Shown: positions 1 to 11,801 of the stretch, piece by piece
Layout: every line of letters begins with the position of its first letter
Position numbering within the stretch: the first letter of the stretch is position 1
Source: Lyophyllum atratum
Taxonomy: Eukaryota > Basidiomycota > Agaricomycetes > Agaricales > Lyophyllaceae
Reading direction: 5' to 3'
Assembly: GCA_014905825.1 (NCBI GenBank)
Contig: JACGCN010000061.1
Span: 62,001-126,000, forward strand
DNA length: 64,000 nucleotides
Program-made: the position numbers and the translations under genes
The notes under the pieces: model-generated
Databases searched by the model: none
Seen by the model: the letters and a program-made list of their open reading frames with translations, nothing else
Told to the model about the DNA's origin: nothing

Positions 1-562
1 GTGCTATGGAATGTACGTCCACCACCCCAATATCAAGTTACATCAATTCTCTGCTATCCTTGTTCTTATCAGGCCTTCTGTTGGTTAATATAGGACTGCC
101 AGCCCCAAGATCAGCTTTACCATGCGTGAGGTCCTCAAGAACCAACGCCTCATCGGTACGTCATTTTTCTTCATCTTTCATCCCCTTCAGCCCTTCCCAT
201 CTTCTTCCATTAATCCTTCCTTCGCTTTCATTTCGCCTTCAACCTCGGTTCACCTTTCAATATTCAATGGCAACTCCGACCCCTTCCATTCCTCCCAATT
301 TCGCTCCCAATTTCGCTCCGCCCCTAACGTTACTAAATCCCATATCCTCATCCAACCCGCAGGCTCCACAATGGGATCCCATCAGGACCTCATAGACGCG
401 ACCAACTTCATGGCCGAGCACCGCATCGTGCCCATCATATCCCACGTTTTCGACGGGCTCGAGGCTGCGGAACAGGGGTTCGAGATTATGGAGCGTGGGG
501 ATCAGTTCGGGAAGATGGTCGTCCGGATTAGGGAGGATACCAAGGCCAAGGCCAAACTCTGA
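1..562 (+). CDS. Zinc-type alcohol dehydrogenase (MDR family), 3' end only
   Basis: C-terminal part of a gene that starts left of the window. The visible coding exons are about 94-155 and 363-562; the intron 156-362 has GT at 156 and ends CAG at 362, and splicing is in frame (ATC G|GC TCC). A further intron probably ends with TAG at 91-93 and begins at the GTACGT near 13. The spliced protein contains GSTMGS after a helix, then a C-terminal segment with HVFDGLEAAEQGFEIMERG and GKMVVRI. This is the typical end of medium-chain dehydrogenase/reductases of the bacterial YogA/fungal zinc-ADH type, where the second half binds NAD(P) and the last strand closes the catalytic domain. The zinc ligands and the Rossmann core lie outside, so substrate and metal status cannot be judged. 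Confidence 0.72.
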
Positions 563-1247
563 AGGAAATGCAAGCCGCGCTCACGGTATGCAAGCTATCA
601 ATAGACATTCAGGAGTGTCTATCTCTCTGGACGTATGGAGCGGTGTCAACTATCAGAACATTATAATATTTATCTTTACGAGGGATGCCATACCATAGTA
701 CTATATATATATCTTCAGAACGCAAAACCCCAAATCAAAAGAAAAAAGAAAGCAAGAAGAACAACAGCCTGCACCACCATCTACCCAGAAACAAAAAGAA
801 GATATATACGGAAATAGAGTACCCAGAACAAGAGATAACAACAACAACAACGACAAAAACAGCTTTGGCTCTACGAGTAATGTACACTTCGTAACTCCAA
901 AGTCCAAGCAGAGAACCGAGACCTAAACGAGTGTGGTACAGTAAGTGAGAGAGTGGATTGAACATGTAGATATGTATTATGTATGGTAGCGAGCGTGATG
1001 TGGATGGAGACGAACGGGGGCGGGGCTTGGATATGGTTCGGGCAGTCCATGTGGATGAATTGAGATTGGAATGGTGGCATGAACATGCATAACGGGACTG
1101 CTGGGAAGCGTATACGGCGCAACAAGACGCCGTGGGGGGTTATGAGGAGTGGGAGAATGCGATAGATAGAGTGAGAGGGAGGGCGGGGATGGGAGGAAGT
1201 CCATTGTCCATCGAGGAGTGTCGGGACAGGATGAACAGAGGATGCAA
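563..1247. other. Convergent intergenic region with AAC microsatellite
   Basis: The region lies between the ends of two convergent genes. It holds an A-rich stretch (about 720-800) and an (AAC)n run near 836-857. The open frames here look like low-complexity noise and no coding signal is supported. Confidence 0.6.
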
Positions 1248-4200
1248 TCAATACGAGAAGATCATGAGCCAAGGGTTGAGTACGATCTGTCAGTGTCAAC
1301 ATCAGCCCGTCAGCAAAACCGCACATCGCAAAGACAGGAGGACTCACAGGCAACAGAATATGACACCCAACACACAACGACAGCGGAATAATGAGCGCCC
1401 AGTTCCACCCCGGAATCTGATACTCGAAGGGCACGGCTTCGGTGGCGAAGACGATCATCATGGCGATGCAGAGGAAGCAGATGATGAAGGACAGCTTGAA
1501 GCGCTGCCAGATTCGGGGGACTGTCCAGGGTGGGAGGGAAGATGGGTGATGGGTGATCAGGGCATGGGTGGAGATGGTGGGGAAACTGACCTTCGATCCA
1601 GAATGTTGAGCGTTCGACTTCTTTGACGGTGGATCCCCATGTCCTAGCAGACGAAGACGGATGAGCATCAATCATACAAAAGAAATGACACCTCCGTACA
1701 TGTCATACGAGAACAAATGCGCCAAAAGCGCAGTCGACAAATGAATACTCAACCCCCCAAAGAAGAACAAGCTACACCCCCCCACCAAACCCCCCATCAG
1801 CCCCACCCAAAAAAGCTCAAACGAAAAAGGACATACAAAAACGGCACCCATCTCAAATTCTCCACCAGCGCCCCAATAAAATTCCTATGCCCCAGCCGAT
1901 ACTCCAACAGCGTATACCCCAGATTCCCCACACCAGGGAACACCACGGTACACGCGAGGAGGATCTCGAAGGAGTGGAGGTAGAACCTGTCGAGCTGGGG
2001 TGCGAGGCCTAGGAGGAGGTAGTTGAGGATGGAGCCGATTGTCGCTGCGGCGATACCGTCTATGATGGGGTGGGGAAGAGTCAGCTTGGGGGGAAAAGGG
2101 GAAGGGTGCAGGTGGGACGTACAATATGAGAACATGTCTGTAGGGGATGAGAATGTATGTTAGATATGTTGTTAGGGGAAGCAGGGAGACAAGGAGACGT
2201 ACAGGACATCATGCCGATCTTGTAGTGAACAGGCGCTCTCGACCAGACAAACCCGCGCAGCTGGGGACTAATCGGACCATGGCTCCACCACTTGACCAGC
2301 GGGTTGAAGATAATCTCATTACACCCTACACATCACACCATAAGCACCCCCCAAGGAGTAAAAGACGCAAAAAAAAAACAATCCACCCACCATACGCATA
2401 CTTCTGCCACCTCGCCAACTCATCCACCACCGTCAACGACACCCCCTCCTTAAACCCCCCCTCCGAATACGTCGCCCACCTCAACGTATACCCCTTCAAC
2501 AGCAACCTCAGCGCCAAATCAAAATCCTCCGACACATTCGCTTCACTCCACTGCTTCTTCCCCCCATCCACCGCATCCACAAACGCGGCGTCTTGGACAG
2601 CAGACCAGCGGAGGAAGGCGTTGTGCCCGACGAAGGGCGCGACCCTCGCCGTTGGCGCACCCGAGGGAGATGCACCGGTTGATCCGCCGGGTGAAGTGCG
2701 TGATGCCGTTCTCGAAGTAGTGGTAGGCGACTTGCATTACGTCGGACTCGTGTTGGATGATCGCTACGTCGGGGGACTCGCCCATTTCGCGCGCCGCGTC
2801 GCGGAAGCAGTCCTACAAACCAACAGATCAGTTTCCTTCCTTTACTACTTGTACTTGGCACGGAGGGGTGTGAGAGAGAGAGGGAAGGAACGAACCTCGG
2901 GAACGATGGTATCCGAATCAATAATAAGAATAATCTCCCCCACGCGCATCGACTTCCCATTCGCGCACCAAGGCTTCCACCTTCTCCCCGTCTCCTCGAA
3001 GATCTCCTCCGCGGCCATACGCATCGCCCGGTCCTCGAGACAGTCCCCCGGGTCCTCCTCTGCGCCCTCCGCGATGAGCTGCGCGAGGAACTTTTCGAGC
3101 TTCAGTGAGATCGCTGCGTCAACAGGGCACATCAGTTTTCGTACGCCCTGAGGGAAGGTGGTGAAAGACATACCCAGACCGTAGTTCATACTATCAAAAA
3201 AACCCCACATCAACACCAAAGATCCAAAACAAAGAGAAAGCACCAAGAAAAAAGCAACTCACTTGCTAGCCTTCTTAAACTTCCCCGCCCTCTTAAACCC
3301 CCCCTCTTTACTCTCATGCCCCGGCCTCGCGCACCACCCAATATTATGGTTCGCATAGAACGCGATCCTTTCCTCGCGGTCCGCCTCGGGGAGGAGCTGC
3401 AGCCCGTCGTCGCAGATGAAGATGGCGGAGGTGCCGCCTTGGCGGGCGTAGGTCTGCATGGCTTTTTTGATGGAGAAGACGGAGGGGCCTCTGGGGTTGT
3501 TTGTGCGTTAGTACATACGTGAAAAAAAGGAAAGGGGGGGGAAAGGAAGGGAAGGGAGGGGAGGGGAGGAGGGGAAGGGAGGGGAAGGGAGGGAAGGGAG
3601 GAGAGGACGCACATGACGAGCTCGAGCGACTCCTTATACACCGGCAGCTGAATCGTGATATGCGGGAGGTTACTATCAATCTCAGGATTAGGCTCGGGCT
3701 TGATGGCAGAGTAATACTGCGAGTTCTCGTGATACTGCGCGACGGGTCCGAAGCTACCCACCATATACGTAAGAATGGTGAACGGGAAAAAAATGGGGCG
3801 GGGGGGGGGGGGACGTACATGAGAGAGAGGTTTCCGACGAGTTGGAGGCAGAAGAACTACATGAGCAATGGGGGGTACGATTAGTGGGGAAGGGAAGACC
3901 AAGGTGGGGGGGAAGGGAAAGACGTACGAGCGAAACGCAGAAAATGATAGGAAGCGTAATAAGCAGCGCGAACCTCCTTGGGTCCCCATCCAGCGCATAC
4001 TCCTCCAGCAGCACCGTAACACCCCCCGACATGAAGTCTACACGCATACCATCAGTTTCGCCGCATCCAAGTAAGTAACGGGGGCCACGTACAAGTCGAG
4101 AGGCCTGCACCGCAGCCGGCATACAAAGGGCCAAGCAGGATAAGTTTCCTCTCCTTCCTCTTCCCCCGTCCCTTCTCGGGATCCGTGTTACTCAAGGGGG

Positions 4201-5049
4201 GTGCATCGGCGCGGGGCTGTAGGCGCCAGCTCCACCACCCGCGCTTGGCTGCAGGCGTCTTCTCTGTGGGGGCGGGGGCGGGCTCCTTCTCGTTAAGGTC
4301 AGAGGTGGACTCGGCGGGGGTGTCAGAGGCGGAGAGGGTGGGTGCGGTGGAGAGGGACTTGCGGGCGACTTTGCGGGTGCGCCAGATGTGCTTGATGAGC
4401 TTTTCGTCGAAGTCTTTGCAGAGGGGGATCATGGTCTCCAGGGCGTAGCTCCACAGGACCAGGGCACCTTCGTCGCGCTAATAGTAAGGGAGGGAGGTGA
4501 GTATCGTTATAAAAGTGGGGAGGGGGATGGGGTTGGTTACGACTTACGATGAATGCGCCACATTGGTCTTTTTCGGCTTGGGGGAGGTAGTCGATGCTTT
4601 CGAGGATCTGGATGCGTGTGCCTTGGTCGATGTAGATCGAGTTGTCATGGGGCTCGCTGGAAAAAGGTATACGTCAGGTGACATCATCATCAACACTACA
4701 GATGGGGGGGAGACTTAGACGGACACTTTGGCAAGGGCAGCGACGACGGCTGAGCTGCGCAGTTTCACGGCGACGACGGGGTTGAGGCCGCGTACGGCGG
4801 CTTCGAAGGGGATGAGGGCGGGGTTCTCGTAGGGGAAGACGCGGAAGAAGCCGTTCTCGACGCGGAGGCATACGCCCGTGGCGATAACGTCTTCCGTGGG
4901 CATGAACCAGTTGTTCGTCTGCGTGCTTTCGTCTGTCCCCTCACGGTTAGCTCACACGAAGGGTAGGGGTAGGAGGGCTACGCACAGATTTTGTGCATCC
5001 ATGCATCGAAGAGATCATAGTCGCTGTTATGCAGGGTTATCGCGGACAT
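1248..5049 (-). CDS. Family 2 glycosyltransferase, large multi-pass membrane protein
   Basis: The gene starts at the ATG at 5049 (MSAITLHNSDYDLFDAWMHK) and ends at TGA 1248-1250, with roughly a dozen short introns; the last exon reads IVLNPWLMIFSY. The central part carries GT-A/GT2 processive-synthase-like motifs. These are an opening LPHITIQLPVYKESLE strand, DDG in FICDDGLQ, DSD in ILIIDSDTIVPE (the DxD metal site) and the ED base motif in VSEDFDLALRLL. The position where chitin/cellulose synthases have QxxRW reads ELARWQKYAYG. Hydrophobic membrane spans precede the domain (GDPRRFALLITLPIIFCVSLV) and several follow (from about 2100 down to 1310). The N-terminal third is a cytosolic region with a Ser/Thr/Pro/Lys-rich insert (about 4200-4350). 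It resembles fungal GT2 proteins of the hyphal-growth type (as in Zymoseptoria) rather than a chitin synthase, because QRRRW is absent. The product polysaccharide is unknown. Confidence 0.78.
3526..3606. repeat. Polypurine tract inside an intron
   Basis: About 80 nt on the + strand are almost purely G and A (GGGAA/GGGGA units), forming a long polypyrimidine run in the transcribed (-) direction. It falls between the glycosyltransferase exons encoding the VYKESLE segment and the TYARQGG segment, so it is intronic. A second G-run of about 14 nt lies near 3797-3811. Confidence 0.7.
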
Positions 5050-5985
5050 GATTGGATTAGCGGGGGTGGCAGCCAGACGCGGGCTGTGGTGCGGCGGGGG
5101 GAAGTCGCCTGTATTATAGTGGGATACGTGTAGGGGAGACAGCGGCCGTCTTGCCAGGGAGCAGAGTCGGGGCCAGGGCATGCATAGGCGGGTATCGTGC
5201 TCTTATAGTTGTACATCTGTCCGGAACGGACACAACCTTCTCAGCGTGACCTCCGACAGGATCAGTCACGGGCGTGTGACAAGACCTCTTTATGACCACG
5301 ACAACGCCGTCTATATTTGACACTTGACCTTCTCGCCGGCTGTCCTTCGCAGCCCCTCGAAGTGACATACCGTATCAGTGCCTCAGTATTACACGTCCGG
5401 AGGTGAACAACGCGCGGTCTGGCGTGTCATCTGCAGGTTCATTCATAATGGTGGGTGATAACAGCATCGTCCGCTCATAGAAAAGATAAGACTACGGCAT
5501 TCATTCATTCTGCAGCTCCTCCTTCTTCTCCCGCCATTACCTGCATTTGTTAGATAACCCCCGGGAGAATGAAATGTCTTTGTATCTGATTGACATTCGT
5601 GAACATGATGAATCTTGATTCCATCAGACACCCAAGCTCCTATCCGTTCACGAACGTCCAACCGCTGCCATTCAGAAACACGCATTCCAACATAGGCATC
5701 ACACAGCCGGTACACTGCAATGCATTGCTGTCCCCGGGCCTCCCTATCGCCTCCCGATCAATGCTTCCGTTGGCGGCACCAGGCCGGACGAAAAGAAGCA
5801 AGATCGCGAGCTTACATCTGTTCCTGCCTTTGCCCTGCCTTTTACTTTTTTTCACGCATCACGAATCCATTGTCACACCCTCCCCTCCTCTGACATCTGT
5901 CTCTCCAAGGTCATATATAACTCTCAACCTGTCTCACCACTTCCAACCCCCGACGCGCCCTCCCTCCCCCCCTCGCATCTTTACA
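5050..5985. promoter_or_regulatory. Divergent promoter region between GT2 and GH16 genes
   Basis: The two flanking genes are transcribed away from each other, so both promoters must lie here. A TATA-like TCATATATAACTC lies near 5909-5921, about 70 nt before the GH16 start codon, in a C/T-rich leader typical of basidiomycete 5' regions. No obvious TATA box is seen for the glycosyltransferase. Long open frames here are not supported. Confidence 0.5.
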
Positions 5986-8045
5986 ATGTCGAGCGACCCC
6001 AACCCCCCCTCCCCACCAAGCACCCCCAACTCCCAACTCCCCGACCCCTTCGCCTCCCCCCCCTCCTCCCGCCCCCCCTCCCTCCGCCCCCGCACCGCCG
6101 CCTCCTCCTCCTCCCTCTCCGCCGCCTCCGGAACCTCCTCCACCTCCCCCATCCCCCGCTCCATCCTCAACCTCCCCCCTTCCACCCCCAACCCCGGCCC
6201 CTTCACGCGTTTCTCCACCCCGCCCCTCCGGCGCGCCCAGTCCTCCGGCGCCGTGCTGAGGAAGCTCCCGCGCATGCGTTCCCATATGATTCCTGAAGGC
6301 CAGGTATTCCCCAAACCATGGAACAACACCCCCAACCCCCGCGGTACATTCTCCTACTACCTCACCTACGCCGTCATCCTCGTGGGTGCGATCCTCGGCG
6401 CCGTGCAGACCTACTTCTCCTACAAGGGCGTCGTACTTGATCGGAAGCCATTGTGTTTGGTGTTGGATGAGAACTTTGAGAGGCCCGAGCGGGTGTTTGG
6501 AGAGGGGGGGACGTTTTTTCGGGAGGTGAATATGGATGGGTTCGGGAATGGGGAGTTCGAGATGACTACTGCTTCCTCTAACAACTCGTTCGTAAAGGAC
6601 GGGAAGTTGTACATCGTCCCCACACTTACCTCCGACGCCCTCGGGCGGGACGCCATCCTCGACGGCACGGTGTACAATATCACGGGGTGCACGTTCAACC
6701 TTACCCGCCCGGACGGGGGGCATGTGTGGCGCGGGGGGAGGAGGGTGTTTGATGAGGAGGCGTATTTGAGGTCGTGTAGTATGGTTAGTAATGGGACGGC
6801 GGGGCTGGTGATTAATCCGGTGCAGAGCGCGAGGTTGACGACGAGGTATAGTGCGAGTATAAGGTATGGGAGGGTGGAGGTGAGGGCGAAGATGCCGGAG
6901 GGGTGGGTGGTTTCTTGCTCTTCTGGGCTCTTATGGGGTGCTGATGGTCTCGTTTCTTATTTGTGGTTCTGAATTATAGTGATTGGGTGAGTTCTGTTTT
7001 TCTTTGAGTCTAGCCCCAAACCGACACGCCGCCCCAGATGTGGCCCGCAATATGGATGCTCCCCCGCGACGAGAAATACGGTCCCTGGCCTCTCAGCGGT
7101 GAAATCGACATCGTCGAGTCCCGCGGCAACGGGATCCGATACACTGCGCAGTACGTCCTCCTCTCTTCCTTTTTTTTCTTTTTTTTCTTGAAGAATAAGG
7201 AAACTAACCACACCCACGACAGCGGCGCGAACTACGTGCAAGGCTCACTGAACTGGGGCCCCGCGCCGAACCTGAACGGCGTGTCAAAATCGTATAGTTG
7301 GTGGACGGATAAGAGGAAGAAGTTTAGTGAGGGGTTTCATACGTATGCTTTGGAGTGGACGGAGGATTTTCTGTGCGTGTTTCCCTGTTCTTCTTCTTCC
7401 CCTCCCCTGCTTCCCTTCCCAACCTTCCCCCTGCTTTGAATGTTCCCTTTACTAAGCGCGTATACAGCCGGATCTACGTCGACACGCGCCTCCACACGCT
7501 CCTCGACATGCGCTTCAACAAGCCCTTCTTCCAGCGGGGGGAGTTCCCGGAGGTCGTGTTTAATGGGTCGAGCCTTGTGGCGCTGCAGAATCCGTGGGTT
7601 AATGGGACTAATGCTACGCCTTTTGATCAGGGTGCGTTTCCTTCCTTTCCTTCCTTTCCCCTCTTTCCTTGCTTCCTGCCTTCCTCCCTCCCTCCACCCA
7701 CTTCCCTCCCTTTTCGTCCTGTTATGATTACTGGTACGGAGACAGATACTGACGCCCCCCCGCAGAATTCTACCTCATCCTGAACGTAGCCGTCGGCTCC
7801 ACGACCGGGTGGTTCCCCGAGGGCCAGGGGAACAAACCGTGGCTGGACCGCGCGCAGAACCCGCTGTTGGACTTTGCGAAGGCGAAGGGGGAGTGGTACC
7901 CGACGTGGCCGGGGACGGCGGAGAGGCGGGGGATGGTTGTGTATGTGCTTTTTTTCGTTTTGTTTTTTTGGGGTTGGTGGCTGATGCTTTTTTGGGGGGG
8001 TGTAGGGATTATGTGAAGATGTGGAAGCATTGCGATGATGTTTGA
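5986..8045 (+). CDS. GH16 KRE6/SKN1-like beta-glucan synthesis protein
   Basis: The ATG at 5986 (MSSDPNPPSPPSTPN) was chosen because the frame upstream is promoter-like. The N-terminal 100 residues are Ser/Pro-rich and cytosolic, followed by one membrane anchor (YLTYAVILVGAILGAVQTYF, about residues 125-145), giving type II topology. The lumenal part is a GH16 domain with FERPERVFGEGGTFFREVNMDG, RYGRVEVRAKMPEG, WPAIWMLP and the catalytic signature GEIDIVES (nucleophile and acid/base glutamates). Introns follow the MPEG segment, RYTA, EDFL, PFDQ and GMVV; the last rejoins in frame to DYVKMWKHCDDV and stop 8043-8045. Family members act in the secretory pathway in beta-1,6-glucan assembly in yeast; here a cell-wall glucan role is inferred. 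The first exon is extremely C-rich, with a strong C bias at third positions. Confidence 0.88.
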
Positions 8046-9729
8046 TTTGGTGGGGGGAGGGTTGATTTCTCAGAGACGCGTACACCTACACATGGACTTG
8101 CATTCTTTTTATCACACCTTGAACTTCCGCCCCCCGCACTTCTTGAACGGACGCTCTGTCTCTGTCTCTTGCTTGACTTATTTTATGATAAAGGGTTAAA
8201 TGTCACGATCGATCATTTTTGAGTCGTTTGCTATGGTAGTACTAATAAAATGTATATGTTTTCAGGGTTCGATGGGGGTGTTGTGGTCCGGGTTCATGCC
8301 CGCGCTCGCGCTCCGGGATGCTGGGCATGATCGATTCGGTACCTGCCCGACCTTGTATTCCAAGTTCAACCCTGTAGGCCTGCTTCTTGTCCCTTGACCT
8401 GAACCTCGAAAGGTCCAGGCCTCTTTTCACAGGTCAGGCTCACTCAGGCACCGTGTTGCACATTTCTATCAATCCACGTTCGACGTACATACTCCATTAT
8501 CCTATCTCGCCGGGAGTATCACGCGCCACACACACCGGACGCAGGAAGACGCCATGTCATGGTCCGGCCCTTACGGCCACTTGGTATGTTCTAAGAATCA
8601 CGGAGGTATTTGTGCGTTCTTGACATCCACAGATGATTCACGCACAAAGCTCCTGCGAGCCCGGAACATTGACAACAGTCACGCTATCGATGCCATTCTT
8701 AACGCCAGTGGGCGATGATCATGATCCTCCGGCCTGCGGGCAGAATGATTCGTTTAATTATACGAGCGCCGATTCCAACGTCCCGGATGCAATATCGTGG
8801 AACCTTGAGCAGGTGCGTTATGCATGTCTGTACACGAGAGGTGTGGGTAAGTGGGGTGCATATGGGTCAAGCGTCTACGGCTAGCTACGACTCTTGTTCA
8901 GATTCTATACGTGCAGGTCCTTGTGCCTGTGTGATCGCTGATTGCGCATGAACGTGTAAACGCAATCGGTGTAATCTTGTTTCTGCCAAAATGTCGACGT
9001 CAATCAGGGGTGCAGCCTGAATCCTGATCCTGCACACATACTTACTGATGCTGTGAAGGGTTCCTGGGACCTGGGCGTCTGAGTCTGTGCCATGTGTATG
9101 TACGTGACCGTTACTGCTGTTCTCGATTTGCTGGTCCTTCATTACGATTGAACGGAGTGCGGTAGGAATTCCTAGTATCTCCTAGACAGACACAATCAGT
9201 CGTTCCTCCATTCTTTAAGGAATTCCGAATCATGATCCCGCTTCTGGTACTCGGATGCAGATTTCGACGTTGTGACTCCTGATTCGAGATCCGGGGATCG
9301 ACGCAGTGTTAAGTGCATATCGGCAGATACGCGGAGGTATTATTCATAGAGAAATTTAGGTTATGCCACAAGTTATGTAGTGACTGCAAATATTCACTGG
9401 ATGCTGGATCCGGGATCCAAAGACCTTGGTGGGATCCAGCGGCCCGGATTGTCGCAGGACAACAAGTCAACATCTGTTCGTAATCTCCGAGTCCCGACCA
9501 TTCTGTCGTTCAACCCAAACTGTGCCCTTCACGTTGCATGGTGAGCGAGCTCTCGTTTCTGACAGCATTAATAGCTTCTAAGGAAACGAACTAAGCAATT
9601 TGACCTCACATATCATCTTGCTTCTGTCCTTTGCTGAGGTGCGGACTGCATCCGCAGATCGTCGGGGCATCCTGTCTGGAAGCAATACTGATTACTGGGC
9701 ACTCATCACATAGATTGGACCCCTCGACA
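8046..9729. other. Gene-poor interval
   Basis: I see no gene I can support. A short frame at 8633-8884 (DHDDPPACGQNDSFNYTS-like) has no recognisable domain. The 9230-9440 segment is rich in GGATCC/GATCCGGG-type palindromic words but shows no clear inverted-repeat ends. Confidence 0.45.
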
Positions 9730-11313
9730 ATGAGCAACATCGGGGAGCGAAGGCAGGCTGCAAGTGTCTTATCGAACGTGCAAGCCAGGACATCATCGCT
9801 CTCCCATATTCTCCAAACCAACAATCCTCCCTCCGATGCCGAATTGAACGAGATCACCCCCCTTCTTCGCGATGTGGAAGCCCCGCTTTCCAGATTCATA
9901 CGCGAAGACGTCCATCCCCATTTCATGGCTGAAATTTACAGCCCACTCGAAGGCCTTCGGTTTGCATTGGAAGGCGCCGTTTCCCCCCTTCGACGCATTC
10001 CTTCAGAGATAATCTCCCTGATTTTCTTGGAGTGCCTGTCATACGATGCAGATGAAGACGAGGATGAGCTATGGAACACTCTAGATGTCACGCAAGCGCC
10101 TTGGAACACTTTAGATATCACGCAAGCGCCTTGGACTTTGGCGCGAGTCAGCAGACTCTGGCGGGAGATCGCTTTGGCGGACCAGAAGCTCTGGTCCTGC
10201 ATCAAGGTGGACTCATGGGCTCTGCGTATTGCTGGCAGACCAGAGCCTACATTACCAAAGCTGATTGCATGCCTTGAGCGATCGGGACAACATCCCTTGT
10301 CCATTCATGTCACGGACAGCCACCCTGCTAGCTTTGAATCCCGGCCCTTATTCCTCCACCTTCAGACGTATTCTGAACGATGGGAGTTCCTAAGGCTCAT
10401 CGTCTCCGTCCAGTATCTCCAACTCACTGTCCCCCTGAAAGGACGACTTCCACAGTTACAGACCCTCATGATAGAAGCATACGGACTGAATGACTTCGGG
10501 ATTCTTGACGCATTCGAGGTTGCTCCGAATTTACGGAAGGCGTCACTCGTCGTCGACGATCCGTTTGGACGTGACGTTACCTCTGTGATCACTCCCAGCG
10601 GTCACGCACGCTATGTCATAACTCTTCCTTGGGGACAGCTAACCAGTCTTGAGGTTGACTCTCTCGAGGTCTTACGGCACGCACCGCGATTAGTAGACTG
10701 TACCTTACGCCTCAGTGAGGCCAGTCTTTCGAAGAGCGTCTCAATAATAAAACATACCAGCATGCGAAATCTCGCGACGACGTTCGGGGACGTGCTCGAT
10801 TGGCTAGAGACACCCTCCCTGGAATCCTTGCGCATTGGCGCCATGAGAAAACCCGACGTCGAAGCAGAGATCACTTCAAATTTCCTTAACCGTTCTTCCT
10901 GTTCCCTTAAAACACTCTTTCTGAGTGGGTCAATCGTCCGACACGAATCCCATCTGCAGCGTATTCTGCAGAATACTCCTGGTTTGCTCTCGCTGGGGGT
11001 TGGACCCGGCCTTTTGAGGATGGAATCTGTGGCACAGATCCTTGCCATCTCAGGGCAGCCGCTTCTCGTACCGAACCTAGAATGGATCACCTTTACTTTC
11101 GACGAGGGACCTCCATATCCTAACAACTTCGATCTAGGGATTCTGCAGTACATAGTTGAAGCTCGATGCAATATGCTGGACAAGGACGGGATCAGACGCT
11201 TCAAAGGTGTCACGCTACTTGAGATTCCTCGGTCACTCCTCGCCTCATTGACTTCCCGGCTTCCGACATTTGAAAAGCTAGGAGTGGAAGTCGTATACCA
11301 TGTCCGAAAATAG
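9730..11313 (+). CDS. F-box / leucine-rich-like protein (copy 1)
   Basis: A single open exon from ATG 9730 (MSNIGERRQAASVLS); an upstream in-frame alternative exists but lies in poorer context. It encodes about 527 residues. The region SPLRRIPSEIISLIFLECL (about residues 85-105) is a fungal F-box-like motif, preceded by a helical stretch, as in the large Agaricomycete F-box family. The rest (LxxLxxLxL-type strands such as LPQLQTLMIEAYGL and SSCSLKTLFLSG) looks like an irregular LRR fold. F-box proteins recruit substrates to SCF ubiquitin ligases through Skp1; the target here is unknown. Residues around 115-135 contain a direct duplication of a 10-residue unit (see the repeat entry). A paralog follows 490 nt downstream in the same orientation. 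Confidence 0.78.
   Translation: MSNIGERRQAASVLSNVQARTSSLSHILQTNNPPSDAELNEITPLLRDVEAPLSRFIREDVHPHFMAEIYSPLEGLRFALEGAVSPLRRIPSEIISLIFLECLSYDADEDEDELWNTLDVTQAPWNTLDITQAPWTLARVSRLWREIALADQKLWSCIKVDSWALRIAGRPEPTLPKLIACLERSGQHPLSIHVTDSHPASFESRPLFLHLQTYSERWEFLRLIVSVQYLQLTVPLKGRLPQLQTLMIEAYGLNDFGILDAFEVAPNLRKASLVVDDPFGRDVTSVITPSGHARYVITLPWGQLTSLEVDSLEVLRHAPRLVDCTLRLSEASLSKSVSIIKHTSMRNLATTFGDVLDWLETPSLESLRIGAMRKPDVEAEITSNFLNRSSCSLKTLFLSGSIVRHESHLQRILQNTPGLLSLGVGPGLLRMESVAQILAISGQPLLVPNLEWITFTFDEGPPYPNNFDLGILQYIVEARCNMLDKDGIRRFKGVTLLEIPRSLLASLTSRLPTFEKLGVEVVYHVRK
10072..10131 (+). repeat. In-frame 30-bp tandem duplication in F-box gene
   Basis: Units 10072-10101 and 10102-10131 differ by 2 of 30 bases and encode WNTLDVTQAP and WNTLDITQAP. 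The paralog at 11802 has one equivalent unit (WNSLDAEQVP), so the duplication arose after the two genes split. Confidence 0.9.
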
Positions 11314-11801
11314 GACTTAGGAGTCGGGCGCGGCGCTGCTATAGCTGTGGTTAGCAGTGGTGGAGTGGGGTCTTTCAGAAAAGAGTAAAATTCTCTGTAT
11401 TGGTGTTTGCTTATATATTTCTTTCTGGAATTAATTCGGTAGCCAGGAATTGCGGAACTTGCTGGAGCTGGAACGAGTCGTTATGACTATGTTCACGTCT
11501 TCGAAAAGGCGTCGAAATCATTTGGATGATGCTCGGGAAGATCCGAGCCTTTCTTGTGCACGACCATCGATGATCGCGACCAAGGCTATCTATCACTGAC
11601 CTCGTAGTTCCTGACGGCTGCGACAAGGGGAACATTCGCTCTGTCTCTTAGCTTGCATGGCATGTTCTATCAAGGCTGGCGCGTTTACATATTATCGAGC
11701 CGTCGTAGAATCCTGACATAACGGGCACAGGGGAACCTTCTTCCGAGCTCCACCAAAGTCATCCACCGCTAATCGATTCGTCCGCAACGGCGCTTACCTC
11801 A

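Noticed and set aside
3344..3820. Pro/Ser-rich minus-strand ORFs through the polypyrimidine tract
   Set aside because: They read through an intron; the flanking exons carry the conserved GT2 motifs in other frames.
5911..6723. Long Gly/Val-rich minus-strand ORFs opposite the GH16 first exon
   Set aside because: They are shadows of a C-rich coding exon; the GH16 motifs fix the real strand.
9200..9440. Cluster of GATCC-rich palindromic words as a possible transposon end
   Set aside because: No paired terminal inverted repeats or target duplication could be found.
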